In this document: one piece after another, positions 43,831 through 53,000 of the stretch
Layout of the letters: each line of letters starts with the position of its first letter
How positions within the stretch are numbered: position 1 is the stretch's first letter
Assembly: GCA_035253585.1 (NCBI GenBank)
Contig: DATFBY010000125.1
Location: forward strand, 1 to 64,000
Length of the DNA: 64,000 bases
Reading direction: 5' to 3'
Source of the DNA: DATFBY01 sp035253585
GTDB taxonomy: Bacteria > Gemmatimonadota > Gemmatimonadetes > Gemmatimonadales > Gemmatimonadaceae
Notes under the pieces: model-generated
Database searches by the model: none
What the model saw: only the letters and a program-made list of their open reading frames with translations
Told to the model about the DNA's origin: nothing
Position numbers and translations under genes: made by a program

Positions 43831-43930
43831 ATCGAGATTCGAAATTCGAGATTCCAGATTCGCAAGGACACAGCTAACGACCTCCGAATCCGCCTTTCCG
43901 AATCTCGAATCTCGAATCTCGAATCTCGAA
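43831..43930. repeat. Heptamer-armed inverted repeat (element F)
   Basis: Left arm 43831-43862 has imperfect CGAGATT units; right arm 43899-43930 has four AATCTCG. The core (43863-43898), read on the opposite strand, matches that of element D: GCGG, TCGGAGGTCGTTAG, then TGTGTCC. So it is inserted the other way round. It abuts the stop codon of the permease gene at 43932. Confidence 0.82.
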
Positions 43931-43931
43931 G

Positions 43932-44852
43932 CTACTCGTATACGACTCTCGGATCACTCTTCGCATACGCCAGATCCGTCAACAGATTCACGAGCACGAA
44001 CATCACGCTCATGAACAACACCGTCCCCTGGATCGCCGGGAGATCGCGGCGGGCAATGGCGTTCACCACGTAGCGCCCGAGGCCGGGCCAGCTGAACACC
44101 GTCTCGGTGAGGATGCTCCCGGTGAGATAGTATCCGAAGTCGAGCCCGAGCACGGTGATCACCGGAATGAGCGCGTTGCGCAGCGCGTGCCTGACGAGTA
44201 CGGCGCGCTCTCGAAGCCCCTTGGCGCGGGCCGTGCGCACGTATTCGCTGCCTAGCACCTCGAGCATCGCCGATCGCGTCATGCGCGCCAGAAAGGCGAT
44301 CGAGCGCGAGCCGAGCGCCAGCGCGGGAAGGACGAGATACTTCAGGCCGCCGTACCCGGAGGGAGGCAGCCAACGCAGCGTCACGGCGAACAGCACGATC
44401 AGGATGAGCCCGACCCAGTACACCGGGAACGAGATTCCGAGATACGTCACGCCGAGCGCGGCACGATCGAGCCAGCTCCCCGGATGACGCGCCGTGAGCA
44501 CGCCGACGGTGATGCCAATGACCGCCGCCAACGCCATTGCGGCGAACGCCAGCTGCAGCGTCTTCGGAAAACGCTCGGCGATGTCGCGGGTGATCGGACG
44601 GCCGGTGATGTAGGAGTTGCCGAGATCGCCGCGCACCACGCCGCCCGCGTAATGCGCGAACTGCGCGTACAGCGGCTCGTCCAGCTTCAGCTCGGCCCGT
44701 AAGCGCGCGATCGTCTCGGCGTCGGCGCGCTCGCCGACCATCTCCATCACCGGATCGCCCGGCGCGACGTACAGCAGGAGAAACGTCACCACCAACACGC
44801 CGGCCAACGTCGGAATTGCGAGCAGCAGCCGGCGTGTCAGAAAAGAGATCAC
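43932..44852 (-). CDS. Peptide ABC transporter permease (DppB-type)
   Basis: This 306-residue permease has six predicted helices. It opens with the family hallmark FLTRRLLLAIPTLAGVLVVTFLLLYVAPGDP, and the EAA-type inner-membrane loop is in VRTARAKGLRERAVLVRHALRNALIPVIT. The start is a GTG at 44852, 15 bp after the binding-protein gene. DppB-type proteins import di- or oligopeptides or nickel. No DppC, DppD or DppF follows; instead element F abuts the stop and an unrelated lipoprotein gene comes next. Confidence 0.9.
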   Translation of the reverse strand: MISFLTRRLLLAIPTLAGVLVVTFLLLYVAPGDPVMEMVGERADAETIARLRAELKLDEPLYAQFAHYAGGVVRGDLGNSYITGRPITRDIAERFPKTLQLAFAAMALAAVIGITVGVLTARHPGSWLDRAALGVTYLGISFPVYWVGLILIVLFAVTLRWLPPSGYGGLKYLVLPALALGSRSIAFLARMTRSAMLEVLGSEYVRTARAKGLRERAVLVRHALRNALIPVITVLGLDFGYYLTGSILTETVFSWPGLGRYVVNAIARRDLPAIQGTVLFMSVMFVLVNLLTDLAYAKSDPRVVYE

Positions 44853-44867
44853 CAGGTCACCACGTCA

Positions 44868-46433
44868 TCAGCGCGCGATCGAGGCGTCCGTCCACCGCTG
44901 ACCGTTGAAGATCACCGGCACCTTGAAGTCGCGGAGCCACGGCTGAACCGCGAACAGCTCCTCGTAGAAAACGAGAAATACCATCGGCGCATCGGCGAAC
45001 GCCGTCGAGTCCGCCTGACGATACAGCGCGATGCGCCGTGCGTCGTCCAGCTCGCGACGCGACGCGGTCACCAGACTATCGTAGCGCGGATTCGTGTAGA
45101 ACGACGTGTTGCCGCCGACGCCGACGTTGTCCGAGTGCAGCAGCGGATACAGAAAGTTCTCGGCGTCCGGATAGTCGGCGAACCAGTCCTTGAGGTAGAG
45201 ATCCAGCTCGCCCTTGAAGGCGGCGGCGCGCGCGGCGTTCGCGTCACGCTGCACCAGTCGAGCGCGGATCCCTGCTTCGCCGAGATAGGCCTGAATCGTC
45301 TGCGCCGCGCGGACGAAGGTCGGCTCCTGCGAGTGCCAAAGCTCCACGTCGATGCCGTTCGGATGTCCTGCCTCAGTGAGGAGCTGCCGCGCCCGCGCTA
45401 CGTCGTGCGCGTACGGGGCTCTCGATGTATCGGCGCCCGGAAGCGTCGGAGGGATCACCCCCGCGGCGCGGCGTCCGCGCCCGCCGAGCAGAGTTTGCAG
45501 CATTGCCTGGACGTCGACGGCGTGGTTGATCGCCTGCCTAACGCGAACGTCGCTGAGCGGACCGCGCTTCGTATTGATCACCACGTACCACAGTCGCAAC
45601 CCCGGCACCGACTGGAGACGTTCCTTACGTCCATCGGTGTTGCGCCACTGCGCCGTCTCGGCTTCCGGAATGTCGAGCAGGTCGACGTTGCCCGTTTCGT
45701 ACTCGGCGACCGCGGTGCTCGGCTCGGCGATGATGCGCGCTCGCAAAGAATCCTCTTTCGGCGCTCCACCGAAATACTCTTGGTTCCGCGCGAAAAGCAG
45801 ATAGTCATCGTGCCGCCACTCGACGAACCGCCACGGGCCAGTGCCGATCGGACGCTCGGAGAAATCCGCGCCGACCGAGTCCGGTACGATCATCGTGATC
45901 GGCATGGCGAGGAGCTTCGGAAAGATCGCGAAAGCCGTGTCGAGTCGGATACGGATCGTCGAGTCATCGACCGCTTCGAGACCGCCGATGCGACGCACGC
46001 GTCCCGCGGCAAAATCGCGTGCGCCACTGATCGGATACAGCGGCCATCCTCGCGCGCCGCCAGCACTCGGATCGAGCACCCGCTCGTACGAGCGCACGAC
46101 AGACCGCGCAGTGAAGGGACGTCCGTCGTGAAAGCGGACACCGCGGCGAAGATGAAAGACATACTCGCGTCCGTCGCTCGACACATCCCAGCGCTCTGCC
46201 AGCCCTGGCTGCAGCGAGCCGTCGGGAGCGAACCGCGTGAGTCCGTCGAAGACGTATCCGACCGCTCTTCCGGAAGGAACGTCGACCGCGCGCGCCGGGT
46301 CGAGCGTTCTCGGATCGTAACGATCACGCGAGTCGACGAGTGTGCGCCGCTCGGGTGCTGTGTTTTCGCCCCCGCATCCTGCCGCGATGAGCAGCGCGAC
46401 GAGCAGGCATGGGCGGCACTGGGAGATGTGCAT
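44868..46433 (-). CDS. Peptide/nickel ABC transporter substrate-binding lipoprotein (SBP family 5)
   Basis: A lipoprotein signal (LLVALLIAAGC, Cys about 20) is followed by a typical DppA/OppA-like body: DSRDRYDPRTLDPARAV, GLTRFAPDGSLQPGLAERW, VFHLRRGVRFHDGRPF, and VRQAINHAVDVQAML. Length 521 is normal. It captures peptides or related ligands in the periplasm and passes them to the DppB-type permease encoded next. The 'SSxx' type is not sequence-specific, so the ligand cannot be named. Confidence 0.92.
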   Translation of the reverse strand: MHISQCRPCLLVALLIAAGCGGENTAPERRTLVDSRDRYDPRTLDPARAVDVPSGRAVGYVFDGLTRFAPDGSLQPGLAERWDVSSDGREYVFHLRRGVRFHDGRPFTARSVVRSYERVLDPSAGGARGWPLYPISGARDFAAGRVRRIGGLEAVDDSTIRIRLDTAFAIFPKLLAMPITMIVPDSVGADFSERPIGTGPWRFVEWRHDDYLLFARNQEYFGGAPKEDSLRARIIAEPSTAVAEYETGNVDLLDIPEAETAQWRNTDGRKERLQSVPGLRLWYVVINTKRGPLSDVRVRQAINHAVDVQAMLQTLLGGRGRRAAGVIPPTLPGADTSRAPYAHDVARARQLLTEAGHPNGIDVELWHSQEPTFVRAAQTIQAYLGEAGIRARLVQRDANAARAAAFKGELDLYLKDWFADYPDAENFLYPLLHSDNVGVGGNTSFYTNPRYDSLVTASRRELDDARRIALYRQADSTAFADAPMVFLVFYEELFAVQPWLRDFKVPVIFNGQRWTDASIAR

Positions 46434-46474
46434 GGAATGACGACGACGCAGCGCCCCAGGCGCTATGCATAACG

Positions 46475-46503
46475 TTGACAGCAGAGCGAAAACGCGTGAA
46501 CTT
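46475..46503 (+). promoter_or_regulatory. Possible -35 box (TTGACA) of the receiver-GGDEF gene
   Basis: TTGACA at 46475-46480 lies 55 bp before GTG 46530. The best -10 candidate (GAACTT at 46498-46503) is poor. This would be the promoter that leads into the long operon running to 61.5 kb. Confidence 0.3.
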
Positions 46504-46529
46504 ATTTGGTCTTAAGCCAAGCGTCAATC

Positions 46530-47450
46530 GTGAGTTACCTGCTGTGCGTCGACGACAACGAGGACATGCGCCTCATGGTGCGCGAGGTCCTCGAATCGGC
46601 GGGGCACGAGGTCAGTCTTGCACCGGACGGGATCGCCGCGCTGATCAGAATTCAGGAGCGCGAGCCTGATCTTCTCGTACTCGATCTCGTGATGCCGGGG
46701 ATGACCGGCATCGACGTGTGTCGAGCGGTCAAGCGCAACCCGTTCACGGCTCGCATCCCCGTGCTCATGCTCACCGCGCGTGAAGACATCGAGCACAAAG
46801 TGGCGGCGTTCGAAGCGGGTGCCGACGACTACCTCGCCAAACCCTTCGATCCGCGCGAGCTGCGCGCGCGTGTCGTCGCTCTCTTACGAATCGTCCGACG
46901 AGAGGGGGACCGCAATCCGACCAGCGGACTGCCCGGCGGCCAGGCCATCGAGGACGAGATCGAGCGGCGCGGGCGGACGGGAAAACCCTTCGCCGTCTGC
47001 TACATCGACCTCGACAACTTCAAGCCGTTCGCCGACACCTTCGGCTTCACCGTGGCCGACACGGTGATCCGGGAGATGGGCTCCGCGATTCGCGGTGCGC
47101 TTGGAGAGAAGGGCGGTGTCAACGACTTCGTCGGCCACATCGGCGGCGACGACTTCATCGTGGTCACCGACCTGGATCGCGCCGAGCCGCTGGCGGCGGC
47201 GTGCGGTCGCCGCTTCGTCGAAGTGCTCGAGCGAACGCTGGGGCAGGACGCCTTGAAGAAAGGCGGATTCATCGGGGTAGATCGCGACGGCCGCGCGCGC
47301 GAATTTCCGCTCGCCAGCCTCTCCGTCGCGGTGTTGCAAGTCACGCCGGACCGTTGGATCTCGGTCGGACACATCGGCGCGCTGGCCGCCGAGGTGAAGC
47401 GACGGGCGAAGCAACGGGGCGCAGGCACCATTCTGATTCACGCGGTGTAA
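46530..47450 (+). CDS. Receiver-GGDEF protein (probable diguanylate cyclase)
   Basis: The receiver (1-120) has acidic VDDNED, phosphoacceptor LVLDLVMPGMTG, and Lys in YLAKPFDP. The GGDEF domain (130-300) has DLDNFKPFADTFGF and the signature GGDDF (Glu4 replaced by Asp), a change that some active cyclases tolerate. It looks more functional than the receiver-GGDEF protein at 11.7 kb. I start at GTG 46530 (306 residues); a TTG 24 bp upstream is also in frame. It opens the plus-strand run toward the TamA/TamB-like genes. Confidence 0.85.
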   Translation: MSYLLCVDDNEDMRLMVREVLESAGHEVSLAPDGIAALIRIQEREPDLLVLDLVMPGMTGIDVCRAVKRNPFTARIPVLMLTAREDIEHKVAAFEAGADDYLAKPFDPRELRARVVALLRIVRREGDRNPTSGLPGGQAIEDEIERRGRTGKPFAVCYIDLDNFKPFADTFGFTVADTVIREMGSAIRGALGEKGGVNDFVGHIGGDDFIVVTDLDRAEPLAAACGRRFVEVLERTLGQDALKKGGFIGVDRDGRAREFPLASLSVAVLQVTPDRWISVGHIGALAAEVKRRAKQRGAGTILIHAV

Positions 47451-47462
47451 AGCAGGGGACAC

Positions 47463-47492
47463 CGCCGCCGCCCGAAGGTCGGCGGCGTTTCT
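47463..47492 (+). terminator. Probable intrinsic terminator after the GGDEF gene
   Basis: Stem CGCCGCCG (47463-47470) with CGGCGGCG (47480-47487), a 9-base loop and a TTTCTT tail, 13 bp past the stop. Read-through may still supply the genes downstream, or they have their own promoter here. Confidence 0.7.
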
Positions 47493-47515
47493 TCACGCGA
47501 GGGTTGGGAACTGGA

Positions 47516-47764
47516 ATGCAGGAGCGAGATGGGTTGCCGCGCAGGCCGCCGGTCTACTACTACCGGAAGCCTCTCACGTTGACTGAGCAGTTGCCGGCGA
47601 TCGGCGTCGCCATCGGAGCCGGCATGGCCGCGTTTTACATTGCTCGCCTCTTCCTTCAGCGCACTCCACTCCACACGACCAAGAAGCTGCCGCGGACGCC
47701 GCCCCCTGCACTCGCCGACCGGCCGCCTCAACGCGCCATACGCAGCGTTCGCCCGGCAGGATGA
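47516..47764 (+). CDS. Small membrane protein coupled to the TamA-like gene
   Basis: The 82 residues begin MQERDGLPRRPPVYYYRKPL, followed by one hydrophobic helix (LPAIGVAIGAGMAAFYIARLFL) and a basic, Pro-rich tail. No known domain. Its stop overlaps the TamA-like ATG (ATGA, 47761-47764), which supports real translation. It could be an accessory of the outer-membrane assembly proteins encoded after it, but this is inference only. Confidence 0.62.
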   Translation: MQERDGLPRRPPVYYYRKPLTLTEQLPAIGVAIGAGMAAFYIARLFLQRTPLHTTKKLPRTPPPALADRPPQRAIRSVRPAG

Positions 47765-50019
47765 TCTCGAGCCTCCAACTTCTCCGCCGCGCTGCGATTC
47801 TCCTCGCCATGCTCAGCGCTTCGGCGGGGGCGACGGAGGCGGCAGCGCAGGACCTGATCTGCGATCCGGGCGACGTCGAGGTGAAGGGCGTGGAGTTCGA
47901 CGGCAATCAGCGATTCCGCGATGCCGATCTCTCCAACGCCATCGCCACCACGCCGTCCAGCTTTCTGCGTCGTATCGGCATACCGGTCGGCCGGCGGCGC
48001 TGCCTCGACACGCTCGAGTTCCGGCGTGACATCTTCCGCCTCGCGTTCTTCTATCGGCAGCGCGGCTACTACAAGACGAAGGTCGAAGGCGCGACGCGCC
48101 CGCGCGGCACCGGCTCCGTCAGTGTGCTCTTCCGGATCAACGAAGGGCCGCCGGTGCTCATCGACTCGTTAGGCATCGCCGGGCTGGACTCGCTCCCCAA
48201 TGGCCAGCGCTTCGAGCGCGTGATTCGGCCGCTCGACGGCGAGGTGTTCAACCGCCTGCGCGTGAACGCGCTCATCGACACCGTGATGTCGTTCCTCCGG
48301 AACGACGGCTACGCGCGCGCGCTCGATCCGTTGTTCAACTACACGGTGGACACGACGCGCAACCGCGCCGTCGTCGACCTCACGTTCGTGCCCGGCAGCC
48401 GATGGCGCATCGGCCAGATCAACATCCAGGTCGAGCCGGTCGACTCCGGAGATCGCGTGCAGATCCCGCCCAGCACGGTGAAAAACCTGCTGACATTTCG
48501 GGAGCGCGACGTCTACCGCGAGCGCGAGCTGCTGCAGAGCCAGCGGACACTCTATCAAACCGAGGCATACCGGCTCGTGCAGATCCAGCTCGCGCCGGAT
48601 AGCCTCCAGCCTAACAATCACGACTCGCTGCGCGTGCTCGTCGATTTGGCGGAATCGCAGATGCATTCGGTGCGGCTGGGCGCGGGCTGGGCGACGCTCG
48701 ATTGCTTCCGTACACAGGGCCGCTTCACCCACCGGAATTTCCTGGGAGGCGCGCGCCGCCTCGAGCTGACCGCGCGTCTGTCGAAGATCGGGATTGGCGA
48801 GCCGCTCGACGGTGCCGAAGGGTTGTGCCGGCCGATCCGCGACGATCCGTTCAGCGAGCGCATGAATTACTACGGCAGCGTGAACCTGCGGCCCCCTACG
48901 TTTTTCGGGCCGCGGAACACGCCGTCGTTCACCCTGTACAGCGAGCGCCGCTCGGAGTTCAAGGCGTATTTGCGCGAGGTCAGCGTCGGCGGCCTAGCGT
49001 CGGTCACGCGTGAGGTGCAGCCGCGGACGCCCTTTACGCTCTCGTACCAGTTCGAGTACGGCCGCACGCAGGCGGAGGATGCGATCTTCTGCTCGATCTT
49101 CAACGTCTGCACGCTCGAGGACATCACCCGTCTCCAGGAGCGAAACGAGCTGCACGCGGTCTCGCTCACCACGTTGCGCGATCGAACCAACAATCCGTTC
49201 GATCCCTCGCACGGCTCTCATCTGCGAACCGACATTCGGTGGGTGTCGAGCAACATCGGTGAAGGCGGCGCGGTGCGCTTCAACAAAGCGTTCGGCGAGT
49301 TCTCGGTCTATCGCCGATTCATCGGCTCCAGTGTGTTCGCGGCGCGCCTCCAGTTAGGCGGCATCTTCAATTCGACGTCGTTCGACGCGGCCACCGTCTT
49401 CGTTCCCCCGCAAGAACGCCTCTACGGCGGTGGACCGAACTCGGTGCGCGGCTTCGCGCAGAATCAGCTCGGCCCACTGGTGTATGTGTTCCAGGAGCAG
49501 GACCGCGAGGCGATCGACAGCATCATCGTCGCCGGCGAAAAGCGCTACTTCGTCGATCCCGATGCGACGCCGTCGCGCATCTCGCCGACCGGCGGGAACA
49601 CGCTCGTCACTGGTACCGCCGAGCTTCGCTGGCGCGGTCCATTTTTGCGTGAGCTGGTGCAGTGGGCGGCGTTTGTGGACGCGGGGCAGGTGTGGAATCG
49701 TCCCGCGCAGGGATCTTCGCTCAGCGATCTCCGCATCACGCCGGGCGCCGGCGTGCGTGTGGGCTCGCCGGTCGGGCCGCTTCGATTGGACGTCGCCTAC
49801 AACCGTTACGCGGCGCGTGCCGGGGCGGCCTACTTCGTCGGGCGATTGAGCGACACGCCGGACTCGCCGCGGCGTCTACTTTGTGTGAGCCCTGGCAACA
49901 CGTTGCCGAATGGGCAGGCCGTCGGATCGGAGTCCTGTCCGGAGACGTTCGCGCCCGATCGAAACGACTCCTTCCTGTCGCGCCTGACGCTGCACTTCAG
50001 CATCGGGCAGGCCTTCTAG
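47761..50019 (+). CDS. BamA/TamA-like outer-membrane assembly protein
   Basis: A 752-residue Omp85 protein. A signal peptide (AILLAMLSASAGATEAAAQ) is followed by POTRA-type domains (VEFDGNQRFRDADL..., LIDSLGIAGLDSL, WRIGQINIQV) and a C-terminal 16-strand barrel (LGAGWATLDCFRTQGRFTHRNFLGG ... GGPNSVRGFAQNQLG). The barrel ends in FSIGQAF with a terminal Phe. The neighbour encoding a TamB-like protein suggests this is TamA rather than the main BamA. It inserts beta-barrel or autotransporter-type proteins into the outer membrane. Barrel Cys residues such as DCFRTQ may form disulphides. Confidence 0.88.
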   Translation: MISSLQLLRRAAILLAMLSASAGATEAAAQDLICDPGDVEVKGVEFDGNQRFRDADLSNAIATTPSSFLRRIGIPVGRRRCLDTLEFRRDIFRLAFFYRQRGYYKTKVEGATRPRGTGSVSVLFRINEGPPVLIDSLGIAGLDSLPNGQRFERVIRPLDGEVFNRLRVNALIDTVMSFLRNDGYARALDPLFNYTVDTTRNRAVVDLTFVPGSRWRIGQINIQVEPVDSGDRVQIPPSTVKNLLTFRERDVYRERELLQSQRTLYQTEAYRLVQIQLAPDSLQPNNHDSLRVLVDLAESQMHSVRLGAGWATLDCFRTQGRFTHRNFLGGARRLELTARLSKIGIGEPLDGAEGLCRPIRDDPFSERMNYYGSVNLRPPTFFGPRNTPSFTLYSERRSEFKAYLREVSVGGLASVTREVQPRTPFTLSYQFEYGRTQAEDAIFCSIFNVCTLEDITRLQERNELHAVSLTTLRDRTNNPFDPSHGSHLRTDIRWVSSNIGEGGAVRFNKAFGEFSVYRRFIGSSVFAARLQLGGIFNSTSFDAATVFVPPQERLYGGGPNSVRGFAQNQLGPLVYVFQEQDREAIDSIIVAGEKRYFVDPDATPSRISPTGGNTLVTGTAELRWRGPFLRELVQWAAFVDAGQVWNRPAQGSSLSDLRITPGAGVRVGSPVGPLRLDVAYNRYAARAGAAYFVGRLSDTPDSPRRLLCVSPGNTLPNGQAVGSESCPETFAPDRNDSFLSRLTLHFSIGQAF

Positions 50020-50023
50020 TCCG

Positions 50024-53000
50024 ATGACGCGGCGCCGGCTGGTCGCCCTGGTGAGCGCGAGCGTGATCCTGCTGATCACGCTCGTGATGGTCATCGCTTT
50101 CCTTACCGTGACGCAGACGGACTGGGGGCGCGAGCGCTTCGTGCGACGCCTTGTACAGTCGCAGCTGACGTCGCGTATGAAGGGACGGGGGAGCATCTAC
50201 ATCGGCCGACTCGATGGCAGTCTGCTCACCGGCATCGTCGTCGACAGCTTCGCAATTCGCGACGAGGAAGACTCGCTCTTCGTGAGTACGGGGCGCATCA
50301 GCGTCGGCTACGATCCGCGCGATCTGTTCGACCGGCGTCTACTCCTCTCTCGATTGGAGATCGAGCATCCGTACGTGAATCTGCGTCGCCACTCCGATGG
50401 CGTCTGGAACTTCAAGCGGATCTTTCCACCGGGTCAGCCCAAGCCGCGTACGCCCGAGCGTCGCTTCGGCGATTACATCGTGCTCGACAGCGTCGATCTC
50501 CGTAACGGCACGATCGTCCTCACCGAGCCGTGGCGCCCCGACACCTTTCTCACCGCCACGCAGAAGGACAGCGCGATCAACGCGGCGCTCAACTCGCAGA
50601 CGCGCGAGATCAAGGAAACCGCCGAGGGGCTGAAGAAAACGTCGCGCTGGACGGAGCTCGACCTCATCGCGTCGTTCGTGCGCATCGCCGATCCGGACAC
50701 CGCCGGCCAGTTCGTGGACATCGCCAAGCTCGATGTCGCGGAGTCCGATCCCCCGTTCGTGTTCAGCAATCTGCGCGGGCCCGTGAGCATCGTTCGCGAC
50801 ACGGTGCGGCTCGACGTGAAGCACTTCGATCTCCCGGCGTCGACCGGACGCGCGCGCGGGCTCGTCACGTGGAAGGGACCAGGTCCTACGCGCTACGACG
50901 TGCACGTGTGGGGCGACTCGGTCACCCTGAACGACATCAACTGGGTGTATCCGACGCTGCCGCGTGAAGGTGGCGGCAGCATGGAGCTGCACATCAAGAA
51001 CGACGAGCGCAATCCGCGTGTGCTCAACTACGCGATCACGAAGATGGACATGCGCGCGGCTTCGTCCCGCTTGTTAGGCGACATGACCTTCGGCGTCGGC
51101 GGCTCGATTCTGGTGATCAAGGATGTCGCGCTCACCGCCGACCCGGTCGACTTCGATCTCATTCGCGCGCTCAACGGCGAAGACTTCCCGGTCGACTGGC
51201 AGGGGACGATCACCGGTACGATCCGCGGCCCGGGTGGTCCGCTCAACCGATGGGCCGTCACCGAGTCGCGCTTCGTCTTCCGCGACAAGCACGTACCCGG
51301 CGCCGTATCTCGCGGGCGCGCACGCGGCGGCCTCGACATCCGGGACCCGGGAAACACGGTCTTCCGCGGGTTCGATCTCGAGTTCGAGGTCTTCGACCTG
51401 CGCACACCGCGCTTTCTATTCCCCGACTTCCCGCGCCTGAACGGTACCGTCGCCGGCCGCGCGCGTCTCGATTCGGTATGGACTGACGTGCGCTTCGAGA
51501 ACGCCGATCTCACGCACACCGACGGAGCGGGCCCGCAGACGCGCGCCACTGGCCGCGGCCGCCTCACGCTCGAGGAGCCGTCGATGCGCTTCGACGTCGA
51601 TCTCGTCATGCAGCCGCTGGCTTTCACGACGATGGCGCGCTCGTATCCGGCACTTCCGTTCCGCGGCTCGTTCGAGGGACCGCTGGTGGTGAGCGGAACG
51701 CTGGACGACATGCAGATGACCACGACGCTCACCGGCCCTGCCGGCATGATGTCCGTCGATGGCCGATTCGACATGAGCGAGCCCGGCTACGCGATGATCG
51801 GCTCGGGGCGATTCGCTGATCTCGACGTGAGGTCGGTCATCGAACGGCCTTCGCTCCCATACACGCGCCTGACGGGAGTATTCGGCGGCGACGTCCGCGG
51901 CGACTCGCTCGCCAACCTCGCCGGCACACTCGACCTGTCGCTCGAGCGTTCGCTGCTCGACAGCGTCCGGATCTATCCCTCCGCCGCGCGCCTCGCGTTT
52001 GGCGGCGGCAAAGTGATCGTCGACTCGCTCTTCCTCGAGAGCAGTCTGGCGACGCTGCTGGGAAAGGGTGCCTTCGGGCTGGCGCGCGGCGTCACCGATT
52101 CGCTTCGCTACACGATCAAGGTCGACTCGTTAGGCGCCATGCGGTCGTTGCTCGAGCGTCAGTCGCGGCCGATCGCGGTGGCTCTGGACTCTGCTGCCGC
52201 CCGTGCGCTGGGGGGCGCGGCCGCAAATGGAAACGCAAATGGCGCCGCCACCGACACGACCACCGACGAGCCTGACGACTCGCCGATGCTCGGCCGCTTT
52301 GTCGCCGAGGGGCTGCTCGGCGGAAACGTCGACACGATGCATACGCGCGGCCAGGTGACCGGAGGTGAGTTTCTGTTCGACGGTAGTGGAGCACGCGTCC
52401 TCAGCGGCGAGTACCGCTTCGAGGGGATGCCGGCCAACATGGTCGGTGTCGCGCAGCTCCGCGCCGATACCGTGCTCGCCGCGGGGATCGCGCTCCGCAC
52501 GCTCGGCGCATCGCTCTCGGTGATCTCGCGCAATGCCGGGACCGTCAGCTTCGACATGGAAAGCGCGAACGGTGTCACCGGCGGTTCACGTATCGCGTAC
52601 GCCATCACCGGCGACACCACACACGCACGGCTCGACACGCTCGGTCTCGTCCTGCCCAACAGCAAATGGTCGCTCCGCGCACCTGCCAACTTCGTATCGA
52701 CGCGAGGCGGCCTCTTCCTCGACTCGTTGGCGATGCGAAGCGATCAGGGCGGCGCGGTGTCGCTCTATGGCGCGCTACCAACTACTGGGCCGCTCGCCAT
52801 CGAGGCTCGCGTCGACAGCGTACAGCTCGCCGATCTCGGTGCACTGGTGCAGTCGCAGCGGCCTGCCGCCGGCCTGGTGTCGATGAATCTCGACATTACC
52901 GGAGAGCGCGCCCGCCCGGTGATGGAGCTCACGGCGGCTGCTGATGGCTTGAGCTACGGCGACTTCCGTCTGCCGCGCGTGCGGGTGGGTGGAAGCTACG

